From the NCBI GenBank assembly GCA_003024985.2, contig PXIH01S0001846.1: a DNA stretch of 16,957 bases; one strand, given 5' to 3'. The notes beneath the pieces are model-generated. The model did not search any database and had not been told where the DNA came from. It saw only the letters and a program-made list of their open reading frames with translations. The position numbers were made by a program, and so were the translations under genes. How positions within the stretch are numbered: position 1 is the first letter of the stretch; each line of letters begins with the position of its first letter. Below are positions 1-8,087 of the stretch, in pieces. The stretch comes from Euperipatoides rowelli. Lineage: Eukaryota > Onychophora > Udeonychophora > Euonychophora > Peripatopsidae.

Positions 1-24
1 CGCCCCACACTTTGAGCACCTCTG
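1..24. mobile_element. right end of a hAT-like DNA transposon, cut by the window edge
   Basis: The first 24 bases end in CACCTCTG. Read on the other strand they begin CAGAGGTGCTCAAAG and continue to GTGGGGCG, which resembles the CAG-rGG-type terminal repeats common in hAT elements and their non-autonomous derivatives. The rest of the element would lie left of the window, so neither the other end nor the 8-bp target duplication can be checked. The call rests on the terminal motif only. Confidence 0.4.
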
Positions 25-184
25 ATCTACTGTACTGTATATAATAAAAGAGTAGAATTGTCTGTATATTACAGTAAGTTTTGATACTCCTCATCAACCA
101 CTCATACTAGCACAATATTTGATTACTTGTAAACCATGCTAAAGCAATCAGATTGATTTTATTTTGGATCCCCTATGACCTTAC

Positions 185-273
185 TGTCCTAGGGATGAAT
201 TTTGAAAATATAGAATAAAAGGAGATCCGAGGCTTGATGGCTAGCTTTATAGCAAGATCCACTGATCCAAATG
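185..273 (-). CDS. possible minus-strand exon, unknown product
   Basis: On the minus strand a pyrimidine-rich acceptor (CTGCTGTTTCTGCAG) is followed by 89 nt that stay open in one frame (phase 1 in, phase 0 out) and end at a good donor, ACA/GTAAGG. The 29 complete codons give a peptide beginning FGSVDLAIKLAIKPRISFYS. I recognise no family. No neighbouring minus-strand exon supports it, and an 89-nt open stretch can arise by chance. The plus strand of the same interval is also open for 26 codons but has no matching splice sites. Confidence 0.18.
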
Positions 274-1046
274 CTGCAGAAACAGCAGAGATACATTTTT
301 AAAACTTACTGTAGCCACTACATGTTTCTTTTGCTAATAAAGATAGTTTTTACAGCATGAGATGTTTATACAATTTTCTTTCTCAGCAATAATTTAATCT
401 TTTCAAGATTTTTTTCTTTTATATTTTTGATCAAAATAACCAAATCCAATGAACAGCTTTAATTTGTCCTAAAAGGTTTAACTTTAGATTTTTTAATTTT
501 TCCAGATGGTGGATTTAATTACAGTATCTGATAACTGACTTGAAATAGCGTTACAATTTTTTTTTTTATCCAAATCTGATCTAAATTGATTAAATAATTA
601 ATTTAGTTAATTGTGTTTACATTTACAAGCATACGGTATACTTACAGCCAAAATTATGGCTACATTTGCAAAAAAATAGGGGAAATCGTGGGAAAACCGT
701 GCATCGATCGAGGTAATACCATGCATCTGATTTTTCTTATTAGGTGATACAATTAATGAATCTCTCCAGTATTGCCCTCTTCTGGTTACAATATGCACCA
801 ATAATTGATCGAAATAATCTTGAAATTTTATTTTATAAATGTGCAAGAGTGGAAAAACGAAAAATCAAATATTTCTTGTTATTTTTTGGTTTAAGAACTA
901 AGGGAATTAGCTAAAAAAAATGTATTCAATAATTTTAAGTCAAATATATTAAATGGTAGTGATTAGATGTTTTCATGTAGCCTATAGTTTACTTCATTAA
1001 GATAAAAGGTTTGCCTGCTACATATAAATTAAATTTTTAAACACAA
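274..1046. other. AT-rich noncoding stretch
   Basis: No convincing gene is visible. A 79-codon minus-strand open frame at 607-846 lacks splice support and overlaps the GGGG-AA-CCGTG motif copies at 679-701. A plus-strand acceptor-like TTTTTCCAG at 497-505 is followed by ATG and nine more codons before a stop, which is too little to call. Confidence 0.5.
679..701 (+). repeat. two overlapping copies of a GGGG-AA-CCGTG motif
   Basis: Positions 679-690 read GGGGAAATCGTG and 690-701 read GGGAAAACCGTG, sharing one base. Three further versions occur at 1049-1062, 1279-1292 (minus) and 1299-1312. These CpG-containing, G-rich words stand out in a strongly AT-rich, CpG-poor background. They may be degenerate subterminal repeats of a transposon or a protein-binding cluster; the sequence alone does not decide. 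Confidence 0.5.
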
Positions 1047-1294
1047 ACGGGGTAAAACCGTGATACACGAATGGGTTAATTGCAGGCCCTAACCCTATTA
1101 TTATTATGCTTATTATTATTTTTATTAATTATAATTTTATTACGGTATTATTATTATTTTCATTCATGAATAACTCAAATTAATTAAGAATTTCATCTTT
1201 TTTTTTTTACTAATTTAAAAAAGCTTAACGTGTTGTTTTCCATATTCAGTAACAATGTACAAAATTCCCCCACATAAACACGGTCTTACCCCGT
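1047..1294. repeat. inverted repeat pair ACGGGGTAAaACCGTG, about 250 bp apart
   Basis: ACGGGGTAAAACCGTG at 1047-1062 matches the reverse complement of 1279-1294 at 15 of 16 positions. Directly beyond the right copy, 1299-1312 carries another version, GGGGGAAGGCCGTG. The 248-bp span with short inverted ends would suit a decayed miniature transposon, but I see no target-site duplication. Confidence 0.5.
1095..1158. repeat. ATT-rich imperfect trinucleotide repeat
   Basis: The segment is mostly TAT/ATT units (CTATTATTATTATGC, TTATTATTATT, GGTATTATTATTATT) with interruptions. It is a simple-sequence tract with no visible coding capacity, lying between the two arms of the inverted CCGTG motif. Confidence 0.65.
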
Positions 1295-1472
1295 GGGTGG
1301 GGGAAGGCCGTGAAAATGCCATTTTGCACTATTTTCAATATTTACTAAATTTGATATAGTTTTGCACGAAATTTGTTTATACATTTAAAAGTAGGATAAC
1401 TAAGGATCACTTTCATATATAAACATTTATCTTAACTTTAACTAGTTTGTCACAAGAATGAATCTTGCTTAG

Positions 1473-1600
1473 GTGCATGGTATTCCCCCAACTTTCCCTA
1501 CCCAGAGGATCTGAGGACTATCATGAAACATGAACAAATTACTAAGAACCAAACTGGAAGTGCTTTTTCTCAAAGACCTGCTAGAATTTTAAAGTTTTAT
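1473..1600 (+). CDS. probable exon of an unknown protein (possible upstream exon of the split gene)
   Basis: An acceptor-like CTTGCTTAG at 1464-1472 precedes a frame open from 1442 to the TAA at 1616-1618. The peptide has a protein-like mix including WYSPNFPYPEDLRTIMKHEQ and TGSAFSQRP, and the other strand is closed by stops. Entry is phase 1. The exit is uncertain: GTAAAA at 1601 gives phase 0, GTTTTA at 1594 gives phase 2, and both are weak donors. Alternatively this is a terminal exon ending at 1618. I recognise no family. A link to the exon at 2603 is inference; it would need either the weak phase-2 donor or a small exon between them. Confidence 0.4.
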
Positions 1601-1618
1601 GTAAAATGGCAGCCATAA

Positions 1619-2135
1619 TCAAACAAATTGTGGGTCGCACTTTTCTATTTCTAATAATCAATTAATTTTGGATGACAACAATGAAGATGAGATTGTAAAT
1701 GCAGGTCTACATAATAAAAAGTAGTAGCCTACATTATTTTTACTTAATGACTGTCAAAACTCAAATCACTTAACTACTGAAGATACATGCCCTTGTAAAT
1801 GTGCTAACGCTACGTGCACGTTTGCATGTCTCACACGGGACCAATTATTTCTGAAATTAAATTTCCAAACCCGAATAGTTCACGTCTAATTATTATATAC
1901 TGTACATAGAAAGAACATTTTTGTTTTCTCTACTATACAAAAGATGTCAGCATCTGCTGGTTAAATGAGATTTCTGATACATAAAGAGCTGACATTCTGA
2001 AAACATACTTTAAAGATAAATCATATTTCATAAAAGTAATAGGCCTACGTGAGTAGGCTACATTATACACTTAGAAAATGATATTTTATATTATAGTAGT
2101 CATCTCACTTTATATTAGAACATATTTTCTTTTAG
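1619..2135. other. noncoding stretch between candidate exons
   Basis: I see no gene here. The stretch is AT-rich with stops in all frames and contains GTAGCCTAC and TAGGCCTACGTGAGTAGGCTAC, members of the over-represented TAGGC(C)TA word family. Confidence 0.5.
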
Positions 2136-2176
2136 AATAAGCTGAAAATGAGTGACAGTGAATACTCTGAATCACT
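2136..2176 (+). CDS. weak candidate small exon
   Basis: A strong acceptor (CATATTTTCTTTTAG, ending at 2135) is followed by an open frame NKLKMSDSEYSESL, rich in serine and acidic residues, with ATG at 2148. Entry in phase 0 would fit the GTAAAA donor at 1601. The only phase-2 exit that suits the next exon is GTTGGC at 2177, a poor donor, and a TGA follows at 2190. The ATG could instead be a start codon in a first coding exon. It is short, so chance is a real alternative. Confidence 0.22.
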
Positions 2177-2324
2177 GTTGGCTATATTATGATTTAACAC
2201 AAAATTAGCTTAAATTATTAAGTTTTTAATACAATATTTTTTTATCTAAAACAAACAAGTTTATATTAAAATAAATAATAACTCATTATAATATAAATGC
2301 TTAAAAAATTATCTTGTTTTTATA

Positions 2325-2362
2325 CCCCCCCCCCCCCTCCTTAAAAAAATTTGACACCACTG
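2325..2362. mobile_element. C13 tract and hAT-like terminus
   Basis: Thirteen consecutive C (2325-2337) are followed by TCC, TTAAAAAAATTTGACACCACTG. On the minus strand this starts CAGTGGTGTCAAATTT and runs into a G tract, the layout of many hAT-type MITE ends. I could not find the partner end or a target duplication, so this is a fragment call. Confidence 0.35.
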
Positions 2363-2602
2363 CAGCTTATATAATTAGGCTACATCAAAAAGTTACTCCT
2401 GAGATTTATGTTGTGTTGGCTGAGTATTATACTTAAATAGTTTAATTTTCCTAATGAAATTAAAAACTATTTAGGGGACAATTATCAGTGATTAATCTAA
2501 ATTCGATCATTATAATTAAGAACTGATTAGATTTTAATTAGTAAAACTGAGTCTCCATTTTTTAATTTGCTTTAGATATATATTTTTTCAATTGATTTAC
2601 AG

Positions 2603-2979
2603 GTATCACAGATCATGCATACCCGCTATCTGGCCAAAATCAACCGTTCCTGTGTTTATACGCGAGACAAATTTCTCAGATAGACCCAAAAGAAGCAGTT
2701 TTAGCAATAATAATTATATGCCAGAAATTAATTACAAGAAAATAAGAGAAAATGAAAATCTGATAAAAAGAAGGCAGTTGAATGTTTTACAGCCTAAAAT
2801 AGTGGTACTGGATTTAAATGAACATGCAGAGTTTGACTCCCAAAGAATAAAAAATGGTTACATTCCTACAATTACGAAGAAAATTTTACCTAAAAGAGAC
2901 CGAAAACTGCCATGGCATTTTGCAAACAACCATTGTTCCATCCCAGTGTCAGAAAGTGCCAACAAAAATGGAATTACAG
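2603..2979 (+). CDS. internal exon of an unrecognised, basic protein
   Basis: This is the best coding segment in the window: 125 complete codons plus split codons, much longer than expected by chance at this base composition. The acceptor is TTTTTTCAATTGATTTACAG (ending 2602) and the donor CAG/GTAGGT (2980); GTAAAC at 2984 is a nearby alternative. Entry is phase 2, exit phase 1. The peptide is rich in Lys, Arg and Asn, with stretches such as WPKSTVPVFIRETNFSDRPK, VLQPKIVVLDLNEHAEFDSQ and RDRKLPWHFANNHC. I see no transmembrane segment, signal peptide or transposase/reverse transcriptase motif, and recognise no domain. The phase-1 exit matches the entry of the exon at 6249 (G+CT gives Ala). The 3.3-kb intron between them holds several transposon relics. 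Confidence 0.7.
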
Positions 2980-3053
2980 GTAGGTAAACTGATATTATTT
3001 TATAATAATTTCTCTAATTTATGTAGCTACCAGTATAAGGCAATACCGTAAAA

Positions 3054-3408
3054 TACCGTCAAATGGAGCATCACCCCTATTTCTCGGCCAAAGTTAGGTA
3101 AGTTTGCCTTCGTCAAACAAGACACCATCTCACACAAACTTAAAGAAATCCAAGCTGTGCCATGCAATTGCGCCCCCTAGTTTTTACCTCAAGAGAGTGT
3201 TTCCATGTGACACAAATAAGTGCGCACCATTTTGAAAAAGAATCTTTTAAACAATTCTGATTTAGCCAAACAAGTGCGCCTGGGAAGTTTTGCAGTGCAT
3301 TGTAGATTTCTGGTAAATCTATGGTTCACTAGTATAGTGCTAAATTAAGCCCCCCCCCCCCCCCCAATGAATAAGAGTGAATGCGCACTTGATCGGCATT
3401 CTACGGTA
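3054..3408. mobile_element. short DNA-transposon-like element with TACCGTNNAATG ends
   Basis: The left end TACCGTCAAATG (3054) matches the reverse complement of the right end, CATTCTACGGTA (ending 3408), at 10 of 12 positions; both ends start in TA, as for Tc1/mariner-like insertions. Inside, the word AAGTGCGC recurs (3219, 3270, and inverted near 3382) and there is a C16 run (3350-3365). The interior has no usable open frame. An extra TACCGTA copy lies just outside at 3044-3050. The class assignment is tentative. Confidence 0.4.
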
Positions 3409-3554
3409 TTTAAATTAGGTTAATTGAAATGATAAAACATTTATTCAAAAAGTATGAGTGGATATTTATCAATATAAAGTATACGAGTATTGATGCATTA
3501 TGATTAACGATTGTGGTTATTCTGTATACTGTATTTTGAAGTGTAGGCCTATTA

Positions 3555-3899
3555 TCAATGCTATTTTCAACTGTCAATTTAGTTTTATTTTGCCCGAAAA
3601 ATGTACATTATGTTTAATTCATTCATCAAATTATTTTATTTGATTTAAAAAAGTTGAAATCCAAATTTTATACGTTAGAGAATCAAAAAAAAAAAAAAAA
3701 AAGCTTATCAAAAATAAAAAGAATTGTGTGGTGCAACTTGTGCTCGAAAATTTAGGAGTAGTTCATGACCTACAGAAGTCTGCCTACCCCTGTAATAGAT
3801 GTATTCGTTCTCTAACGTTGTTTAAGAGAATTTGATGAATTAAACATACATTATTTTGGTAAAAGAAAAATAAATTGACAAAGTTTAAAAAAGCATTGA
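3555..3899. repeat. long imperfect inverted repeat (foldback-like element)
   Basis: The left arm (about 3555-3632 and 3672-3684) and right arm (about 3806-3899) are complementary in the same order. TCAATGCT pairs with AGCATTGA, TGTCAATTTA with TAAATTGACA, ATGTTTAATTCAT with ATGAATTAAACAT, and ACGTTAGAGAA with TTCTCTAACGT. The spacer contains A18 (3685-3702) and a hAT-like end, TCTGCCTACCCCTG (3779-3792), which reads CAGGGGTAGGCAGA on the minus strand. This suggests an old palindromic element with a second transposon piece in its loop. Confidence 0.6.
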
Positions 3900-3974
3900 A
3901 TTTTGGAATCTGTTAGTTTTATCTGTTATGGTATAAATATAGAGTAGCCTAGGCCTATATGATTTTGCAAAATG

Positions 3975-4430
3975 TCACATCTTTTCAGCCAAAAACTCAC
4001 TCATTATCTTCTGAAAGTGAGCCGCTGATATTAAGGAAACCTGTGCCATACGATTTAACGCACCGCCTACTTTGCCCAAGGCACCGTAACACAGTACCAC
4101 TCCCTCACAGAAAGATCAAGGATAATCTGATAGGCTAATACCATTGTTCAAGTCAATTTTTGAAAAGTATTTGGCACCATTCAAAAAATTTAAGGCTGTC
4201 ATGGATATTATGATGTGGGTAACAATGGTTTTGTAGTTTTATTAATTTGACGTAGGTTAAAAATCAACCTAACGTCACCAGACAGCTTTTTGATAGCATC
4301 AGAGGTGCATTCCATGCTGATTCTGCTTTAGAGATTATGTTTGTAGTTTCAAATTCCTCAAATTCCTTTTGATATGTTCCAACATACTATGCAGAATTTT
4401 ATGCTGTTTGGTATAGGCTATATTGAAACA
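3975..4430 (-). pseudogene. reverse transcriptase fragment (Ty3/Gypsy-like), broken
   Basis: Minus-strand pieces in different frames match the classic order of a Gypsy RT N-terminus: IISKAESAWNAPLMLSK (about 4280-4337), then FLNGAKYFSKIDL with NG following (about 4140-4185), then NRMAQVSLISAAHFQKIMSE (about 3990-4055). These correspond to the conserved region before the palm domain, the first catalytic-Asp block and the motif-B region in Ty3-type RTs. Stops at 4116-4118 and 3975-3977 and at least one frame change break it. The YxDD block is not visible. The plus strand of 3989-4138 is also open by coincidence. Confidence 0.75.
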
Positions 4431-4449
4431 TCCCAAGAAAATTCAGGTT

Positions 4450-4656
4450 TTATGGTGAAAAAAAGAATATCCATTTAACTTTGAATTCTATTACCAAGTC
4501 TTTGAATTTCTCTAAAATTAAAGTTTCTAAATTTTTATTAACAATTAAATTGTCAACAATTTCTCTAAATTTCTCAGGTATCACTTCTTTTAGTTTATCA
4601 TTTACTTTCTGACAAGCATCATTCACACTGTTGACATCATTAATCTTAATTGCAAT
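4450..4656 (-). pseudogene. open protease-to-RT linker segment of the retrotransposon
   Basis: Sixty-eight codons are open on the minus strand, following an in-frame TGA at 4657-4659 and ending in TAA at 4450-4452. The peptide is rich in Lys, Glu, Val and Leu (for example KEVIPEKFREIVDNLIVNKN), which suits the poorly conserved stretch between retropepsin and RT in Gypsy elements. The identification comes from its place between recognisable protease and RT pieces. Confidence 0.55.
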
Positions 4657-4691
4657 TCATTCAATTTTATCTTTGTCACAACATGTGCTAA

Positions 4692-4915
4692 AATGAAATC
4701 ATAGCCCAAGATGATTTGATAATTACTCGTTAGACATGTCCAGACAACAGAATTGATGTCGTAAAATTACTCCATCAATCTCAAATAACAGATCCTTCAA
4801 AATACCACTAGTTGGGTCCTTGGATAAAGATGAACATAGGGAAATGCTTTTATCGCTGATAGATATCAATTCATCCAAGATTGAGATCTTGATTAGTTCT
4901 GGATGCCCCGCTATA
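4692..4915 (-). pseudogene. retropepsin-like protease fragment with altered active site
   Basis: On the minus strand 4901-4915 reads YSGAS, where retropepsins have Asp-Ser/Thr-Gly-Ala. The first residue is Tyr (TAT), so the catalytic aspartate is lost. Further on, 4692-4712 reads ILGYDFI, the conserved C-terminal hydrophobic-Leu-Gly block. The two lie about 200 nt apart, a normal spacing for this small aspartic protease, but in different frames with stops between. Confidence 0.65.
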
Positions 4916-5107
4916 CAACAATGCCTGAAAACATAGGCCTACCCTGAATGACAACATTGATCAGAAGCAAATCGCTATATAAGAAGCAAACACACTAATT
5001 TCTCTCCTAACAATGTTTTCATAAAAATTTGATTATTAATTGTATTAGATTGGATCCCTTGAGTATCTATTGATTCATTTTCATAATTAGTAGGAAAATC
5101 TTTTCAG

Positions 5108-5248
5108 TCATAAAAAATGTGCTTGTTGAATGCTGTGCATGAACAAAACTAAATCGTGAGTACACTCATTTACATATCTTTTCATTTGATTTGACTCAAC
5201 ACAGCGCTGACACGCTTTCCCTAGGGAGAAAAATATATTGTCCTCACT
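5108..5248 (-). pseudogene. zinc-knuckle-like gag fragment
   Basis: A 46-codon minus-strand open segment between two stops contains CQRCVESNQMKRYVNEC. This resembles a retroviral-type CCHC knuckle but has Gln where the zinc-binding His is expected and about three extra residues before the last Cys. Its position, about 200 nt ahead of the protease-like piece in reading direction, fits the end of gag. Taken alone it would be weak; context carries the call. Confidence 0.4.
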
Positions 5249-5251
5249 TCA

Positions 5252-5632
5252 AGATAAAAAAAATCTCAGGAAATTCCGTGAAAAGCTCAAGTTCTGTGCA
5301 AACTTGTGCTTATCCTAGTGAAAGGATTTTAAAATTGTACTAAAAGCTCTTAATGAGACCACCTATAATTTTTCTAATAATTTCCTAATCCAAAAGTAGC
5401 CTTAGTCTCAGTGGATAAACTTTGATGCTCAGGACCTTTAAGCAAAATTTATTGGAGGCACTCTAAGTCTCAAACAAAGTTTTTCTTATAGGCCTCGAGC
5501 AACAAACTTTGTTAAAGGCCCATTAAGCAAATACGCACCCTACCCCAAAAATAAAATAAAAATGCATGCTTATTATAGGCCTATTGTAAGTAATTAATTT
5601 ATTAATTTCATGAAAAAATAATTAATTTGTGG
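5252..5632. other. noncoding stretch, possibly decayed gag
   Basis: No gene is visible. If the retrotransposon once extended upstream in its own direction, its gag would have lain here, but all frames are closed and I can recognise no LTR. Two TAGGCC words occur at about 5490 and 5576. Confidence 0.4.
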
Positions 5633-5844
5633 CAAGATTTTACTTTCTGGACCCCCTAAGAAGACCGCCACAACTGGCGTTAGTGAATCAAATGCAGAAA
5701 GGATGAAGAGATTAGCTAAAATATGTTTTATATAAGCTGATATAATAAAACATATTTTCTGCATTCGATCAGTGCTTTGACTAGATTTAATATTCTAACG
5801 CTAGTTGTGGTGGCCATCTTGGGGGTCTGGAAAGTAAAATCTTG
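5633..5844. mobile_element. foldback MITE with about 50-bp terminal inverted repeats
   Basis: The left arm 5633-5683, starting CAAGATTTTACTTTC, matches the reverse complement of 5795-5844 over about 50 bp with few differences (shared blocks CAAGATTTTACTTTC, GACCCCC, CCACAACT, GCGTTAG). Pairing continues inward through AATGCAGAAA/TCTGCATT to a perfect 14-bp core, AAAATATGTTTTAT / ATAAAACATATTTT, so nearly the whole 212 bp could form one hairpin. No coding capacity. TTAA occurs near both ends (5622 and 5850), so a TTAA-type duplication is possible but unproven in such AT-rich sequence. Confidence 0.85.
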
Positions 5845-6020
5845 TCGTTATTAACATAAAAAGTAATAGGCTAAACAAAAATACGGTATATTTAAAAGCA
5901 AATTTAAAAAAAAAATTGAGCACTGCCAACAAAATTAGAATAATAAATAATGAGACACTTGTAACACTATTGAATAAAATTGAAAATTGATTTTTTTTTT
6001 ATTTGTTTGTTTGATAAATT

Positions 6021-6080
6021 CAGGGCCCTAACAACTCGGGGATCATAATCTTCCTTTGCTCCCATCAAGTTACACCCCTG
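6021..6080. mobile_element. 60-bp element or fused ends with CAGGG...CCCTG termini
   Basis: The segment starts CAGGGCCCTAAC and ends GTTACACCCCTG; the ends match when inverted at CAGGG and TAAC. These are hAT-like termini, yet the flanks GATAAATT and CTTAGTCT are not duplicates. It could be an internally deleted element or two unrelated remnants. Confidence 0.35.
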
Positions 6081-6248
6081 CTTAGTCTATAAAATAAACC
6101 ACAACGTGTATATTAAAATATTTACAACTTTGATCTCGGCAGAATAAGATAGAGAAGAATTTAAAGTTTTTTTTCTGGTATAAAGAAATCACCAACATTC
6201 TACATCTGCACCATTAGTTGCACATAAAATGTCAAAGCTGTATTCCAG

Positions 6249-6390
6249 CTCTTGCCATGTACGGCGTAGCATATATAGACATTGATTTCAGCAAACACAG
6301 CAATGATTCCACCTTCAAATCTTCCATGTCAACTAGNCGAGAGTTGAAGACAAGATCCTTAACAAAAGAAATCACAGAGCATTATGTATG
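6249..6390 (+). CDS. internal exon of the unrecognised split gene
   Basis: This 142-nt segment enters in phase 1 after TGTATTCCAG and leaves in phase 2 at a strong donor, TATG/GTGAGT. Its 46 full codons include MYGVAYIDIDFSKHS and ELKTRSLTKEITEHYV. The N at 6337 lies in the third position of an AGN codon (Arg or Ser) and does not break the frame. The phase-1 entry fits the exon ending at 2979. ATG 6257 has a G at -3 (GCCATG), so an alternative model starts a protein here. Base composition is richer in GC than the flanks. No domain is recognised. Confidence 0.6.
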
Positions 6391-7655
6391 GTGAGTGATT
6401 ATGCAATACTTGTTTATGCCACCAGATAATACCACTTGTGTACATGACTAGGAACGCCATCTATAAAACTTTTTGAATACTTCTTTTAAATGACATTCAC
6501 CTGGAACTGTGATATAACTTATTAATGTTTAAGCTGTAAAGGTCTTTTATGTAGCCTACACCCTGTAGTAACATTAAAAAAAATACTATAAATTATAACT
6601 TCTACTTGTTGAAAATCAGACATGAACGAATGAGTGTTCCAAATATCATTCTTTTACTTTAAAAAAAACTATTTTACCCATTTATTATTAATAGATGTAT
6701 AACAAAGGTTACATTATACAATATGTATCAATTTGATTTCATTCTATCAGTTTGATTCCATTACAAAAATATGTAAAACTATAAAATCTTTAGTAATATG
6801 GTATTGTAGTTCAAAAAAATAAAAATAAAAATTGAACCAAATACATTCTGAATTATAAAATTTTATAAAAATTATAATTTATTCAGAAAATAGTTTTACT
6901 GCAGATTTAAAAAAAAAAAAGACAAGAAAATTTCAAACATTATTGTAAAGATAGTTAAAATATAAAAATGTCTATTCATCCTTTAAAGTGCTTTGGGTGT
7001 GGCATTTAGAAATCAATCAAGCAGAAATGTTTTCAAAATCCATGTAGGCTATATACCGTAATATATAATTTATACATTGTTTGCCATTTATAAAAAATTT
7101 CCATGTTTTAGTCAAACAAACAAATCTAAGAATACCCACTTGGAAAGTATTGGAAAGAGGGTAAAAGCTATTGTTTGGTCACAATTTGAACCACTGCTAT
7201 ATAAAATCATGCAATTAATTTTTTTTTTTTTGTGTGTTTTAAAATAAACTCTTTATTGCACACACTATTCATCACATTACAATTCTTTTACATTAGGCTA
7301 AACACAATATTATCTACAAATACAAAAATCAATCCTAACAAACATCACTTTAATTTTTCCTTTCAAACAATTTTATCTAAATTAATTAATAAATCATTGG
7401 TAGAATTATCAGTTTCATTTANAACTAAACAAAGAGAAAATTGGAGAAAAATAGAATTTCCTAGGTGTCAAGGCATCGTATAAAATATAAAATTATTGTT
7501 TAATCCCTGAAACAACCGTTTATGTAAATATGGGATCAGTGGAGGAATAGGCCTAAATAAGTTTTATAGCCTATGAGAAACTAATCAAAATCAATTAATT
7601 TGTTCCCATTGTAATGATAGGCTATTCATAATTGCCTTTTAATATGGAGCATATT
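6391..7655. other. long AT-rich intronic or intergenic stretch
   Basis: I see no gene. An 83-codon frame at 7232-7483 is AT-driven low complexity (Phe, Leu, Asn, Ile), contains the unresolved base at 7422 and lacks splice sites, so I leave it out. Poly-A/T runs are frequent (6661, 6910, 7220). Confidence 0.5.
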
Positions 7656-7869
7656 CAGTGCCAGATTTATATATGAGCTTGATATTACCTAGATCAAAAT
7701 ATGATTCACCTATGAAAGTTCTGCATATTTCAATACTAAAAAATTTCCAGTTAGGTTCTACCTTAACTAAAAAAAAAAAAAAAAAAAAAATTTTCAAAAT
7801 TTAATTCTAATACAAGGGGCCTCCAAATTTAATATAGTCCAGGGCCTCACCAAGTTTAAATCCGGCCCT
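7656..7869. mobile_element. decayed hAT-like MITE with near-perfect 8-bp target duplication
   Basis: The left end CAGTGCCAGATTTA (7656) resembles the inverted right end: the minus strand from 7870 reads TAGGGCCGGATTTA, with 11 of 14 positions agreeing. The flanks are AGCATATT (7648-7655) and AGCATATA (7870-7877), 7 of 8 identical, as expected for a hAT insertion. The interior holds A22 (7769-7790) and no open frame. The last base of the element is ambiguous because it merges with the duplication. Confidence 0.65.
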
Positions 7870-7905
7870 AGCATATATCAGAAAGCTGCGAGGATCCCTA
7901 CATGA

Positions 7906-7918
7906 CCCCCCCCCCCCC
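7906..7918. repeat. C13 homopolymer
   Basis: Thirteen consecutive C follow CATGA shortly after the decayed hAT-like element. It is the third long C run of the window (others at 2325-2337 and 3350-3365) and may mark another transposon end. Confidence 0.8.
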
Positions 7919-8087
7919 ATGTAATTTTTCTCAATTATTTACAATAAACTTTTGACATAAAAGTATATGCTGGAGAATGGAGATATTTATGTTGCGGTTC
8001 AGTATATTTGAATATTATGTTTTTTTTAATAGGCTATATCTTTATAATAGATATGTTAATACAGTAGCCTATACATACTGTACATAC

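Larger units (their letters stand above)
3968..5251 (-). mobile_element. degenerate Ty3/Gypsy-type LTR retrotransposon (gag-pol relic)
   Basis: Read on the minus strand, fragments appear in the order of a Ty3/Gypsy polyprotein: a zinc-knuckle-like segment (5108-5248), a retropepsin-like segment (4692-4915), the protease-RT linker (4450-4656) and the N-terminal half of a reverse transcriptase (about 3975-4430). Several stops and frameshifts separate them, so it cannot encode a working polyprotein. I found no LTRs, RNase H or integrase in the window, and the left side stops near the inverted repeat at 3555-3899. It lies inside the putative intron 2980-6248, in antisense orientation to the split gene. 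Confidence 0.75.

Noticed and set aside
506-538. ATG frame after a strong acceptor TTTTTCCAG
   Set aside because: Only ten codons before a stop and only weak donors; cannot be told from chance.
607-846. 79-codon minus-strand open frame
   Set aside because: No splice sites, no family similarity and hydrophobic AT-driven composition; it also overlaps the repeated CCGTG motifs.
2854-3051. 65-codon plus-strand open frame
   Set aside because: It is an out-of-frame shadow of the 2603-2979 exon and runs into intron.
3023-3101. Possible exon after TTTATGTAG ending at GTTAG/GTAAGT
   Set aside because: The only open frame ends in TAG at the donor, and most of it lies in the start of the TACCGT element, so it is probably chance.
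3989-4138. Plus-strand exon with strong acceptor
   Set aside because: The minus strand is a recognisable reverse transcriptase fragment, and the plus phase does not fit either neighbouring exon.
7232-7483. 83-codon plus-strand open frame
   Set aside because: Low-complexity composition, contains an unresolved base and lacks splice sites.
7977-8087. Upstream part of the 65-codon plus-strand frame
   Set aside because: Phe/Tyr/Leu-rich AT-driven sequence; only the later part has protein-like composition.
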